A DNA stretch of 64,000 nucleotides from Cydia pomonella. Taxonomy: Eukaryota > Arthropoda > Insecta > Lepidoptera > Tortricidae. Every line of letters starts with the position of its first letter. Positions within the stretch are counted from its first letter, which is position 1. The stretch is from assembly GCF_033807575.1 (NCBI RefSeq), contig NC_084729.1, forward strand, positions 3,038,001-3,102,000, given 5' to 3'. Under the pieces are notes generated by a model. It did not search any database. It had not been told where the DNA came from and saw only the letters and a list, made by a program, of their open reading frames with translations. This document shows, piece by piece, positions 20,534 to 31,096 of the stretch. The position numbers were made by a program, and so were the translations under genes.

Positions 20534-23500
20534 TATACTCATACTCATACTCATACTCATTATTTATTGGTAATAGGTGATTACATGTCAACTTACATAA
20601 CTAGTACAAATAACATAAAAAAAAGGAATTGAAATTACAACATATTAATTAAAATACATTAGGTACTTGCGTAGGTATTATTGTTATTATTTTCATCAAC
20701 ATTTCGCAGTCAGAAATTCTTCTATATTATAGAACGACCGCTCAACAAGCCAAGTTTTCAGTTTATTTTTGAAGATTAACAAACTAGGTGCGTCTGTTAT
20801 TCCTGATGGTAGATTATTATACACAGAGGGGCCCATGACATGTATAGTTTTTGCCGACTTTGCTAGGCTACGGGGCACTGCAGCTAGTTTGTGTCCGTAT
20901 CGTGTAATACGGTCGCTTTTGTCACCCCGCCTGGGGTATTTATCTAAATTCTCTCGCGTGTATAAGGCTGTTTGCAGTATCAAGAGGCCCGGCAGCGTGA
21001 TAATCCCCAGGGCAGTGAAATGTGGCTTTGCAGACTCGTGCCATGGAACTCGAGCAATAGCCCTTACAGCTCGTTTTTGAAGTCGAAAGACACGCTGCCA
21101 ATCGGCTGCACGGCCCCATAGCTCAAGCCCGTATTGAACGATGGACTGTATGCTGGCGAAGTAACAGCTGCGGACTGCCTGAAGCGGGAGGGCGGTCGTC
21201 AGCCTGCTAAGGGCGAAACAGGCCCTTCCCAATTTACCGCACAGGGAATCAATATGGCTCTCCCATGTTAGGCTTTGGTCTATGTGGAAGCCCAAAAAGG
21301 AGATACATTTAACCTGGTCTATGGTGCCGCCGGCGAGACCTACATGCAATGGACGGCGCTTACGTCCAGACAAATCAAACTGGATGAAATGTGTTTTGGT
21401 TAGGTTTAGTATAAGGCCGTTTTGTTCGAACCAATTCGACAGTTGTCCGGCTACTACGTTTAGCTTCAATTCTAGTTGATCTATGCTTGGGGCGGTTACA
21501 ATTGCCGCAACGTCGTCTGCGTACATGTAGACCTCGCCTCCACTGACTGCCATAGGTAGGTCATTAAGCAGAATGGAGAATACCACATTTGACAGGGACG
21601 ATCCCTGGGGGACGCCGATGGTGGCCGACAGCCCGTGTGAATTCAAAGTGCCTCTTTGTCCAGTTACGTACTGCGTCCTTTTATGCATGAAATCTGACAT
21701 AAGGGCTTGCGCAGGTCCTCGAATACCGTAGTGATGGAGCTTCGAACTCAGCAACCCATGGTCGACCACGTCGAAGGCTTTCGACAGGTCACAGAAAATA
21801 ATTGCGACCTCAAGCTTGCCCTCTCGCGCCTCAAGCACACGGCGCACCACCTCACGCGCTATCATTGTGGTTGATCGTCCCGGTCTGTATGCATACTGGC
21901 GTTCCGATAGATAGTTGTTATTTAGAAGGAACTGGGATAGACGGCTAGTTAGCCCATTTTCGAAAACCTTCGCCACCGCAGGTATGATACATATGGGACG
22001 ATAACAACTTGGATCATTTTGCTTCCCCTTCCCTTTATACAGTGGGCTGACCTTTATTTCCTTAAATGATCTCGGATAATTACCAATTCTCAGGCATTCG
22101 TTGAAAAGTATGGACAAAGGCTGAATAAGGGAAGTGGCCGAAAATCGCAAAAGTTCCACCGAAATGCCGTACAAATCTTGGGTGGGTTTATTAGCAATAC
22201 ACTTAATGATAATTTTATACACCTCTGCCGGTGAGAAGTGTTTAAAACGTAGTGAGCGATCAGCAGCGGCACATGCGTGTGAGAGCGAGGCAAGGGCGCG
22301 CGCGGGCTGAGCAGGCGGGGCCCCGCACCGCGTCGCAGCGGAAACGAATTGCTCGTTCATAGCATTTAATAAATTTAATTTGCTCGAGTATTGCGAGCCA
22401 TCTGGTTTGTTGATGACATCTGTATAGTCAACAGCGGAAGTTTTGATTTTATTTGTCTCTGTGTTGACTATATTCCACATGGCTTTGATTTTATTATCGC
22501 TATTATTGATTTTAGTAGCGTAGAATTCGGCTTTAGTAGTGCGCGTAAGCCTATCATACCTACTATTAAGGTCAGCGATTTTTTGCACCAACTCCGTTTC
22601 ATCGGGAAATTTGTTTTTGAGTTGAACAAGATCAAACAGCAGTCGTTTTGTGTAGTAGATTTCTTCTGTAATCCAAGTGGTGCATCTAGAAACATTTGGT
22701 TTAATTTTAAATGGGAAGCATATTTCTATTTTGTTTACTATGACGTTGATTATTGTAAGGGCGAGATCATCAACGGTGGTTTTGTTATTGTACAATTCGT
22801 TCCAATCTACGCTGTCTACGGCTCGCGCGAAGGCGAGTCTGGAAGCGGCTGTGTAGTTGCGGACGCGGCGGGTGAGCGCGGGCGCGGGCGGCACTGACAT
22901 GCGCTTGCGCTCAATCACGGCGCGGACACCGTAGTGGTCGCTGATATTTGTTATTATTGGAAATGCGGTTACAAGGGTGTTGTCGCTTAGGTTAATATAA
23001 ACATGATCAAGGGAGGTAGATGTTGTCCTTGTTTCACGAGTTGGAAAGTTTACAATATTTTTAAAGTCGTATGAGGGCAGTATATCCAACAACAATTTAT
23101 GATCCGTGGTTAGGCTCAAACAGTCTATGTTAGTATCACCTACTATCACGCAATCATATTTTAATTCACTGATCTTGCTTAGCAGTCGCTCTAGTACATC
23201 TAAAAAGTCTGACGCTCTAATTAGATTTGTGCGGTATAAACAAACTACTATCAAATTAAAATCTAAAATCTCTATGGCAGCAATCTCACAGTATCTTTCA
23301 ACCGATAAGGCGGTTAATACGTCTAACTCTTTTACTCTCAGGGAGTTTCTTACATAAATACATGCGCCACCGTGTTCACGCGAATTACGACAGAACTTGG
23401 AGACTAGTCTAAAGTTATTTATATAAATACTTTCCAATTGATCACTTGTCAGCCAATGCTCAGTTAAGGCTAGAATGTCGCATTTCAATTCTTTTTCTAA

Positions 23501-23740
23501 CAATACTTCAAGTTGCCTGGTTTTGGTGTTGAGTGATTGAATGTTTTGTTGACAAATGACCAATGGCACTATATTATTGCTATTTGTTCGCAAAGTTTGT
23601 TTACGTCCTGTTATCAGCTCGAGCGGGGGACCGGGGGTCGCGGCTGCGGGGGGGAGCGCGCCCGGCGCGCCCGCCGCCGGCTCGAAACCACTCGCTAACC
23701 TCCGTCCCAGCCGGCCACATAGCGGGAGACATAATTTCGT
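20534..23740 (-). mobile_element. CR1/Daphne-like LINE, nearly intact
   Basis: Minus-strand element with a single long endonuclease-RT frame and a 3' tail of four ATGAGT-type hexamers (20536-20561). Upstream of the frame only ~150-200 bp of GC-rich sequence remains before another LINE remnant, so any ORF1 is missing. The microsatellite tail is usual for the CR1/L2 group. Confidence 0.8.
20696..23593 (-). CDS. Endonuclease-reverse transcriptase (LINE ORF2), uninterrupted
   Basis: A 965-codon frame with no stop or frameshift. The N-terminal apurinic-like endonuclease (about residues 10-230) shows QQNIQS, LTEHWLT (Glu45), VGDTNID (about 151-157) and ISDHYG (217-222), the expected metal- and DNA-contact motifs. 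The RT (about 510-770) shows CDLSKAFDVVDH with catalytic Asp602, GVPQGSS and YADD (691-694). The protein ends in a family-typical tail SVYNNLPSGITDAP. The first codon of the listed frame is TTG and the frame stays open upstream into a Pro/Ala-rich GC stretch, so the true start is unresolved. It nicks target DNA and copies its own RNA into the break. Having all catalytic motifs, it could be active or recently so. Confidence 0.9.
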   Translation of the reverse strand: MRTNSNNIVPLVICQQNIQSLNTKTRQLEVLLEKELKCDILALTEHWLTSDQLESIYINNFRLVSKFCRNSREHGGACIYVRNSLRVKELDVLTALSVERYCEIAAIEILDFNLIVVCLYRTNLIRASDFLDVLERLLSKISELKYDCVIVGDTNIDCLSLTTDHKLLLDILPSYDFKNIVNFPTRETRTTSTSLDHVYINLSDNTLVTAFPIITNISDHYGVRAVIERKRMSVPPAPALTRRVRNYTAASRLAFARAVDSVDWNELYNNKTTVDDLALTIINVIVNKIEICFPFKIKPNVSRCTTWITEEIYYTKRLLFDLVQLKNKFPDETELVQKIADLNSRYDRLTRTTKAEFYATKINNSDNKIKAMWNIVNTETNKIKTSAVDYTDVINKPDGSQYSSKLNLLNAMNEQFVSAATRCGAPPAQPARALASLSHACAAADRSLRFKHFSPAEVYKIIIKCIANKPTQDLYGISVELLRFSATSLIQPLSILFNECLRIGNYPRSFKEIKVSPLYKGKGKQNDPSCYRPICIIPAVAKVFENGLTSRLSQFLLNNNYLSERQYAYRPGRSTTMIAREVVRRVLEAREGKLEVAIIFCDLSKAFDVVDHGLLSSKLHHYGIRGPAQALMSDFMHKRTQYVTGQRGTLNSHGLSATIGVPQGSSLSNVVFSILLNDLPMAVSGGEVYMYADDVAAIVTAPSIDQLELKLNVVAGQLSNWFEQNGLILNLTKTHFIQFDLSGRKRRPLHVGLAGGTIDQVKCISFLGFHIDQSLTWESHIDSLCGKLGRACFALSRLTTALPLQAVRSCYFASIQSIVQYGLELWGRAADWQRVFRLQKRAVRAIARVPWHESAKPHFTALGIITLPGLLILQTALYTRENLDKYPRRGDKSDRITRYGHKLAAVPRSLAKSAKTIHVMGPSVYNNLPSGITDAPSLLIFKNKLKTWLVERSFYNIEEFLTAKC

Positions 23741-23821
23741 CGAATTTACTGCAAGACACAGTTATCGCGAAAGACGCGTAGTGATCATGTTTCAGGCGTA
23801 GTTTGATGACTGTGCAGTTAG

Positions 23822-24015
23822 TGTATACAGTACATAATAAATATATACAGAGGTATAATAACAAGCCTAAATCTAAAATATGACCTTGAGGCATTGTACC
23901 AAGGATGCTGGCGGCATTTCCTCGTTGTATCGCAATGTTGTGCAAGGAAGCCAGCTCTTCGGTCACCACTTACGTCAACCAGACGCTTCGAGATTTCTTG
24001 TGCGCGCTGCGTCAT
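23822..24015 (-). mobile_element. LINE C-terminal remnant, GNAASILGTMP family, copy 1
   Basis: Minus-strand frames give AQEISKRLVDVSGDRRAGFL and, after a one-base shift, IAIQRGNAASILGTMPQG. The same tail occurs at 26690-26800, 28664-28806, 32955-33100 and probably 34305-34450. Confidence 0.65.
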
Positions 24016-24466
24016 AAGTTTGAGTATAGTTAGTTAGTTAGTTAGTGCTTCTGGGCATTTTCCGCAAATCGACAACCATTGTGCCTATTTTGCGTGAAAC
24101 GAGGTAGCGCTACTCTAACTCCTCCACGAAGCCTAGCAAAGTTTTCAGGTTGCTAATTGCCTCTCCTAGTGTGCACGGAGTCCCTAGGTATTTGTTCCTG
24201 CATACTTCTACCTGTTTGCAGTCTAGGAGAATATGTTTTGTTGTTTCTTCTTCTTCCATGCACGCTCTGCACATGGGGCTGTCTGTTTTACCCATATTGT
24301 GTAGGTGTTTGTTAAGTGTGTTATGTCCCGTAATTAATCCTACTATTTTACGTAGTTGATGTCTAGGTGTTTTCAGTAGTATTTTGGTGAGTTTGTGGTT
24401 CAGTTCCGGTAGAAAATCCTTGGTCTGCCTGCATGTGTCTATTTCCTTCCAGTAAGTTTGAGTATA
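24016..24466 (-). mobile_element. 5'-truncated LINE with 13-bp target-site duplication
   Basis: A 425 bp insertion (24029-24453) is flanked by AAGTTTGAGTATA at 24016-24028 and 24454-24466. The minus-strand frame ends CRACMEEEETTKHILLDC, a CCHC-like motif, preceded by HQLRKIVGLITGHNTLNKHL, as at the C-terminus of RNase H-bearing R1/I-type LINEs. The 3' end has an (AACT)n tail beside the left duplication, as target-primed insertion predicts. Confidence 0.85.
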
Positions 24467-24526
24467 ATTTTCAAAATAAAACGTATCTGAGGACGGCTGG
24501 CGAAGTCAGGGCATTTAATTTCTTCG

Positions 24527-24722
24527 ATTTTTTTTTTCGCTTTTCGGTGAAGGAAAGCATCGCGAGGAAATCGGATCCCAATAAGGCTTAGTTTACCCTC
24601 TAGGTTGGAAGGTCAGATGGCAGTCGCTTTCGTAAAAACTATTGCCTACGCCAATTCTTGGGATTAGTTTCCAAGCGGATCCCATGAGCCGTGGCAAAAT
24701 GCCGGGACAACTCGAGGATGAT
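24527..24722 (+). mobile_element. SINE family 2, headless copy
   Basis: From GCTTTTCGGTGAAGGAAAGC to GAGCCGTGGCAAAATGCCGG, matching the body of the full copy at 45797-46076. The tRNA-like head is missing. Confidence 0.75.
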
Positions 24723-24982
24723 GATGGTTTGCCATTGACATATATCAAAGGACGGGCCTTACGGGCAATAAGAATGGGACCAGTACAGCGGTGTCACGCA
24801 CACGAATTCAAGCCAATCGTGCAGTCTAACGCCACAACGCGATTGGTTGATGAGTTCGCATCACGCGCGCGATTGGTCGCAACTACTTGTCGTCTGTACG
24901 ATTGGCTCGAATTCGTGAGTGTAATGCACCATCACCACTGAACTAACACATTCTTAGTGTCCGTAAGGGCCGTCCTTAGATT
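24723..24982. other. Unassigned intergenic sequence
   Basis: Contains repeated short words around GCGATTGG and ACGATTGGCT at 24815-24910, perhaps a decayed small repeat. No gene is seen. Confidence 0.35.
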
Positions 24983-25098
24983 TTATTTATTTATTTATTT
25001 AATTTTTATTGCGCAAAAGAAAACCTTATAGTACAAAAGGCGGATTTAATGCCATGAGGCATTCTCTACCAGTCAACCTTTAGGCAAAGCAGAGAGAT
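24983..25098 (-). mobile_element. LINE 3' end with (AAAT)n tail
   Basis: On the minus strand: GTTGACTGGTAGAGAATGCC, GGCATTAAATCCGCC, an AATAAA-like motif and an (AAAT)n tail. A plus-strand relative is at 34055-34145. Confidence 0.65.
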
Positions 25099-25444
25099 TG
25101 TGGGCGGTGCTTCTTTAACAACAACAACCAAATATAATACAATAACATACCATACATACATAAATATACATACTTATATTTCTTATAATATATACATAAA
25201 TAACGACAAAACATATAGATATACCTATGTCAATGTATTTTGCTCGGTGCGGTGGTGCGTCGTCGGCGCACGCGAATTCGTCGCTCCGCACGGCGCAAAG
25301 AAATGCGGCAGTGCGCCATTGATAACGGGATTTGGTTTTAACTGTCCACAAAGCCGCTGATTACTAAGACTTTGATAAAAGTATCTAATCTATTTCGAAC
25401 TAATACTAGATAATAAGTCAGTGTCCTTCAATTTTATTAGTCCA

Positions 25445-25790
25445 ATACAAACCCACATCCTTTTTTTATGATGTAGGTGGCAATCGAGCAGATGAAACGT
25501 CTAAATTTAGGGTTAAAAAAAAACCAAATCAGGCCTCTAAGATTGGACGCCCTTTTCTTGAAGGTTTGAAGATTGTATTGGTCCGGAAATACCGCGGGCG
25601 ACAGTTAATTCCACAGTTTAGCTGTGCGATGCATGAAGCTTCTGGAGAAACGCACAGTTGAGGACTGCCAACCATCTAAGTGGTGAGGATGGAAATGTTG
25701 TCGCGTAGGGCGATGGCGGAAAGAAGCGGCAGAGATTAATCCAAACAATTCATCTGGCGACCGGGCGAAGGCTATACGTACAAAAAATAC
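25445..25790. repeat. Dispersed repeat containing GAGGACTGCCAACC
   Basis: Non-coding, moderately GC-rich; motifs such as TTAATTCCACAG recur in the 44150-44345 repeat. Probably an internal part of a large non-autonomous family. Confidence 0.45.
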
Positions 25791-25894
25791 TGTGAAAAAT
25801 ATTGATAAATGTGGTAAATACTGAAGATCACAATCTCACATTCTGTTCACGCAACAAGGATACACGGGCAATATTTATCACGTCACTACTGTAA

Positions 25895-26350
25895 CAAGTG
25901 TTGGTAGTTACTCGAGTCTTATGAGTCTGAATTTGAAGAACTCGACTCGTTTTTACGAACTCGGCGCTTAAAAAACTTCCGAGTCTTGTAAGACCCGAGG
26001 CGAGTCTTTTATTGAGTCTTTTTTATGAGAGCTCAAAAGGACTTGAGCCTCCGAATAAAGACTCCGTCAACTATTTCATAAGTTTAACCGAAATAAAAGT
26101 AAATAAATTTTGCGTTATTGTATTATTTGTGTGCTATAACTAACTTTTTACTTAAAGACAAAGCATTTCGAAATTTTGCAAACAGAAAATTGAGAGATCT
26201 CTGAAAAGGACTCAAGTCCCTACAAAAGACTCGAGACTCTAAAAAGTTGAAAAGAACTCGAGTTTCGAGTGTTTCGACTTAATATGCAAGTCTGAAAAAC
26301 TGAGTCGAGTTTCAAAGCAGAGGACTCAAAGGACTCCAGTCCCAACACTA
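25895..26350. repeat. GAGTC-rich degenerate repeat
   Basis: Dense ACTCGAGTC/GACTC words on both strands spread over ~450 bp, with no fixed period. Looks like a degenerate dispersed low-complexity family. Confidence 0.6.
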
Positions 26351-26689
26351 ACTGTAATGTGTTTCGTAAAGTTCAGTCGTCAATGAGATTATTGTTGTCG
26401 TAATGCGTACTGATATATCGCAGTATTTACTGTGCGTGTAGTCCATATATTGCTGGATGTCAATATTTATTACAAACTGCCCTCCGGAATCCAGGAATCT
26501 AGATTTCCGTAATAAATATTGAGATTCGTCAATATACTAGACTAGACGATCAATAGATATTACGATATTTGATAAATAATATAAATATCAGTAAATCACA
26601 GTAATTATTTTAATTAATTAATAGTTTAAATAGAATTAATAGTTATCGCACATTTTCTATGCAAAAATCTCATCGTTAATACTGGTGAC

Positions 26690-26800
26690 CAGAGAGCTGG
26701 CAGCTTTCTCTCGCAGCACATAAGTATTGCCATTCAGCAAGGGAACGCTTCCAGCATCTTTGGCACAATGCCGCCTTATTTAGATGTTCTTTAATTTAGA
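26690..26800 (+). mobile_element. LINE C-terminal remnant, GNAASILGTMP family, copy 2
   Basis: Plus-strand frame gives RAGSFLSQHISIAIQQGNAS followed by SIFGTMP. Only the tail of the protein remains. Confidence 0.65.
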
Positions 26801-26833
26801 TTCGTTTTTTATTTTATCATAATTAGTTTTATA

Positions 26834-27300
26834 CAGTGTGTCCCTAGCCATTGGGCAAAGCCGAAATGTACATATGCATTAGGGTATTTAGAGCCAGTGT
26901 ACAAAGTATCATAACAACCGGTGTAGCGGTTTCGAAGAAATTTACAAATTACCATTTTTTACTTTGGAGCAGCCTGTATGTGTTAGTAGCTCCTAAGGTA
27001 ATATCCTCAAAAAATAGTATGGAACCTTCTTCGACCTTATTTATTATCTTTTTTATTTATGACACTAATAAGCTTCTGACTTTTGAAAATTTTTATCATT
27101 ATCAAATATTTCGAACAAATTGTCAAAAACACTGCCAAAGACTAATACAGTGTGTTTCTTTATGTTGTCGATTATTGCAAATAACTTTTGTTCGATTTTT
27201 TTTTTATCTATTGCTAATTAAAAAAATATTAACGTCATAGCATTCCTGAGAAGTAACCCTACGGGATTTCAGGGTTTGTCCAATGGCTAAGGTCACCCTG
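26834..27300. mobile_element. Mariner-like MITE with TA duplication
   Basis: Ends CAGTGTGTCCCTAGCCATT and near complement ending GGTCACCCTG, each flanked by TA. The 129-codon frame inside (26851-27240) has no recognisable domain and is not called. Confidence 0.75.
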
Positions 27301-27370
27301 TATATATGTAATGTTTAAAACTACAAGCCCCCCCACTTAAAACATATGTCCACGTAAAAACTAAAATATA

Positions 27371-27599
27371 TTTTACAGTACATATGGGGCTACTTTATAG
27401 CACTAGTGCGAGAAGTAGCATATTATGTTACTGTGTCGAACATTTAAAGGGCCATATGTACTGTAAAACGTTGTACGATACATGTGCGAATAGGTAATTC
27501 GCAACTCGTGTCGATTTAAATACTCCCTTCGGTCGTGTTTTAATTTATCGCCACTCGTTTCGAATTTCCTATTTTTCGCACTTGTATCGTAATGTACTA
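27371..27599 (-). mobile_element. MITE family E copy 2
   Basis: Inverse orientation relative to the other copies; ends TTTTACAGTACATATGG and CGTAATGTACTA. High similarity to 55463-55692. Confidence 0.85.
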
Positions 27600-27611
27600 A
27601 TATAGTGAGTT

Positions 27612-27827
27612 ACGAAAATCAGGCCTTTTTTTTTGCCCAGGAAAAATCTTCGAAAGATTCCCCAGCGCCAAGGGGAAGCGCTGAGGATATGTGAGGTTTC
27701 TACTCACTAAAAAACCTGGGGTGTTCATCTCTCTGCCTTTGGGGTGGGGTCACGGGCACGTGGTGTCAATCATCCGCAACCCCACCAGCAGCTGCCCATT
27801 ACGGCCCATCACACGAAAATCAGGCCT
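27612..27827 (-). mobile_element. Short retroposed insertion with 15-bp target duplication
   Basis: A 186 bp insert (27627-27812) lies between perfect ACGAAAATCAGGCCT copies at 27612-27626 and 27813-27827. Its left end is a T run, so it is a minus-strand retroposon with a poly-A tail. The insert is GC-rich, with CACGGGCACGTGGTGTC; it may be the 3' end of a LINE. Confidence 0.8.
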
Positions 27828-28021
27828 AGCCTGACCATCTTAGCCATATCATTAACCATTAACTCCATCCTTTGTCCTTGGCCGTTATACCCTTAGTTCT
27901 TCAGTTACACATCGGTGTTTGATGAAAACTAGGGCATTGCGTGTTTTATATTACAATGTTAGCATGTCGGTAACAACACGCAATTTCCGTTCAGTCATTT
28001 TTTAGGTGACCCTAGAAACCC

Positions 28022-28482
28022 TTTATAGTTCGGCATGTCCGTCTGTCCGTCGGTGGCTTTGCTCCGTGATCGTTAGTGCTAGGAAGCTGCAATTTGGCAT
28101 GAATACATTAATCATGCATGGCGACAGAACGGTAAAATAAAAACTACAAAAAATTTTTTAGGGTACATCCCATACAACATGGTTTTTTTTTTGCTTTGAC
28201 CCAATAGTTTGGATTATCATTGGATAAGTCTTTCAAAGCGAATTCGAAATCCCCACACTATAGGGATGAAGCAAAAAAAATCATCCCCACTTGTAGGGGA
28301 GCCACCCTAAAAAAATCATGTTTCTAGTTTTTATTTTACGACATTGTCGGCGCAATTGATTTATATATTCATGCCAAATTTTTGGCTTTCTAACACTAGC
28401 GAACACGGCGCAAAGCCGTGGACGGACAGACGTACAGACAGATAGACTTCCTAGACTTCCTAGTTGACTACGGAACCCTAAA
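28022..28482. mobile_element. Imperfect fold-back repeat, GTCCGTCTGTCCG type
   Basis: The left part carries CATGTCCGTCTGTCCGTCGG and the right part its inverse CGGACAGACG, with further mirrored blocks (GGCATGAATA / TATTCATGCC). Ends read ACCCTAGAAACCCT and AGGGTTCCGTAG. Related to 31803-32565. Confidence 0.65.
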
Positions 28483-28663
28483 AAAGGATGGGATAGAAAG
28501 ATTCTCATACTTCTGGCAAGCTTCGGTAGCTTAATTGTTTAAAAGGGATTGGACCGATGTTCCAAAAGGTCACAAAATCTTGCCCGAAGCAATTAATTTC
28601 CAATTTTTCCTTAGAATTCATATTTAAAAAAAAACTAATAATAATAATAAATAAATCTAAAAA

Positions 28664-28806
28664 TAGCCCCTGCGGCACAGTACCGAAGACACTGGCAGCA
28701 TTTGCTCGCTGGAAATGCTGCCCGTGTCTCCGGTAGGCTGATGCGTTGAGCGAGGAAGCTGCCAGTTCTACGATTTCCTGTGGCGTCTCTGAGTCTCTTC
28801 GACCGA
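28664..28806 (-). mobile_element. LINE C-terminal remnant, GNAASILGTMP family, copy 3
   Basis: Minus frame includes RANAASVFGTVPQGLFLDLF after ETPQEIVELAASSLNA. Diverged from copies 1 and 2. Confidence 0.65.
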
Positions 28807-29273
28807 TCAAAAATTAAATGAATTTAAAATCTATGGGCTGGGTCTATTTATTTATTTAACTCGGACTTAATGCCAGTATCTATTGGGAGTATTTGTCATG
28901 TCACCATGCCGAACATTGGGAAAGCAGAGATTCTCTACGGTTGAGTTGGACTCTACCAAACAGCTGTCCATTAGGTCTTAATAATGGGGAAAAACCATTA
29001 TTACGAATTAGATACAGACAGCCGTTTGTTACTGATTTTTATACGCCATGTTTGGCGCCGAACGGTATTTTACTTTATTGAGCCTTTGGAACGATTTTGG
29101 GTGGTCATATTCAATAGTATCGGATTTAAATACCAGTATTACTGGTATTCAATAGGGTTATTCGATACCGGGTCGGATCTCGGTATTGAACAGCTCGCCT
29201 GTCCGTTCATTAGGTACTGGACAGAAGTACATAAATAGTCAGGTTAAATATATTACTTAAATACTTAGTTACT

Positions 29274-29530
29274 TCACTGGCTCAGTGACCCAAACAGGAT
29301 CTTGGCCTCTGACCCAAGAGAGCGCCACTCTGTCCTATCCTGCGCCACTTCGCGCCAGTTGGGTATTCCGAGGACGAATAGGTATTTTAAGGCTTCGTCA
29401 CTCCAGCGGTATCTGGGACGCCCAGATGGATGTTTTCCACCCGCGTGCCCGACATACGCTCTTCTCACAGCACGATCCACTCCCATCCTCTCTAGGTGAC
29501 CGAGCCAGCGGAGTCGTGTGGCTTTGATCT
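29274..29530 (-). mobile_element. RTE-clade LINE C-terminal remnant
   Basis: Minus frame contains IKATRLRWLGHLERMGVDRA, GRPRYRWSD and DRTEWRSLGSEAK, then FGSLSQ and stop. These are typical of the C-terminus of RTE endonuclease-reverse transcriptases. Everything upstream is lost. Confidence 0.8.
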
Positions 29531-29857
29531 TGCCAATTGGGCATCGCAACCAGCTCCTTTGGCTCCCTATTCTAATAGGTCTAATATATTTGGTTAATAA
29601 ACAAGGCAGCCGTTCTTGGGAAATTGTGTAAAATTCTATAACAAGATACCAAAAAATGTCACCGAGCTTACAAACTCTATATTCAAAACTGTTAAGCAAA
29701 ACTCATCTCGCGAGAATAAAATAACCGGTTATATCATGGATAGGGATGTTTTGCAATGATAACGTTATGCATTAGCAATCGAGTGCATCAATTTTCTATA
29801 AGAAATTACCTACTGTATGTTATTATATGATAATTTTTCTTTTTAATTCCATATTAA

Positions 29858-29962
29858 TTTGGGATGCCTCCTGCAATTTAGGAGGGATTTAAATCTTTTC
29901 GAGACAGAGGTGTAGGGTTAGAGCCGGTGTAGCTTTATTTAATGTTCATTAATTCATAAGCG
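29858..29962 (+). mobile_element. LINE 3' end remnant, copy 2
   Basis: Matches 18393-18545 (GGAGGGATTTAAATCTTTTC, GAGCCGGTGTAGCTTTATT). A family 1 SINE follows immediately, perhaps inserted at its tail. Confidence 0.5.
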
Positions 29963-30124
29963 ACGACCGGTTTGGCCTAGCTAATGTGTAGTGACCAAGT
30001 AGTGACCCTGTCTATGAAGCTGATGGTCCCGGGTTCAAATCCTGTAATGTATGATGAGCACGGACATTTGTTCCTGAGTCATGGATGTATACTATGTATT
30101 AAAGTATTTATAAAATATTTATAT

Positions 30125-30175
<51 letters not shown>

Positions 30176-30285
30176 ATATATATATATATATATATCGTTG
30201 TCTAAGTACCCTCAACACAAGCCTTATTAAACTTACTGTTAGACTTAGTCAATTTGTGTAATAGTGTCGTATAATATTTATTCTC
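29962..30285 (+). mobile_element. SINE family 1 with an expanded TA run
   Basis: Head GACGACCGGTTTGGCC, a small duplication of AGTGACC in the head, B-box GGTTCAAATCC, then the body. An approximately 75 bp TA run (30121-30198) replaces the short TATATATA found in other copies. Confidence 0.8.
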
Positions 30286-30447
30286 TTTATTTCTCTTTCT
30301 TCTTAGGTTATGTTTTTTACAATATGGATATAAAAGTAAAATATAAAAATACATCAAAAAATACTATACAAAACACATATAAACACATTGTAAAAAACTT
30401 AACCTAGTGTGCCGCCAGCAGCGGGGCAGGGCCCAAGCTGCCGGTGG

Positions 30448-31096
30448 TCAGGGCTGCAGAGAGAGGAACCGCCGCACTATCCGCGCCGTGTCCAAGATCA
30501 CCGCCTTCTGCATCTGACCCTTGATCCAACCACCTAGCGAGAGTCTCTCAAGGTGTTGGTCGAGACTCTTCGCTATGAGACCGTTCGCTGAAACGACTAT
30601 TGGGACAATGATCGTCGAATCAACATCCCACATGGCGGTTATCTCATGAGCCAAGTCTAGGTACTTGCTGGACTTGTCCTTCTCGGCTTTCACGAGATTC
30701 TCATCATGGGGGATGGTGATATCGACGAGCACGGCCCGGCGTTGCGATCGATCTATTATGACGATGTCTGGCTTATTGGCACGACCATTTTCGAGAACTG
30801 GCGCAGGTGAGTACTTGTAGTACGGTACTTCGCGGTCCACAAGGCGGTATAGAAGAGCAAGTTGCTGGTGAATAATTCTGGCTACGAGATTATGTCTGTG
30901 TAAGTACTCGCCGTTAGCAAGATGAGAACAACCAGAAATGATATGCCTGAGTGACTCTCCGGGACGGCGGCATGCCCGACAAATGTCGACCGTACCGTCC
31001 TTCAGGATATATTTCCGATAGTTGTTCGTCATCATAACTTCGTCCGCAATTGCACAGGCAAAACACTCGGTTTCTCCGAAGAGGTCCCCGAATCGT
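30448..31096 (-). CDS. R2/R4-type LINE, C-terminal restriction-like endonuclease fragment
   Basis: The 195-codon frame from an internal ATG at 31035 is open upstream to about 31096, where FGDLFGETECFACAIADEVM is read; no RT motifs remain. The zinc-knuckle CRACRRPGESLRHIISGC is followed by NKPDIVIID, AVLVDITIP and EKDKSSKYLDL. These form a PD-(D/E)XK-like nuclease core as found at the C-terminus of site-specific LINEs with restriction-like endonuclease. Such nucleases cleave the target for reverse transcription. Truncated at its 5' end, so inactive alone. The exact clade is uncertain. Confidence 0.75.

Noticed and set aside
22391..22897. 168-codon plus-strand frame
   Set aside because: Antisense to the LINE ORF2; no recognisable protein.
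26851..27240. 129-codon frame inside a MITE
   Set aside because: No domain, low-complexity end, and it is bounded by TA-flanked inverted repeats of a non-autonomous element.
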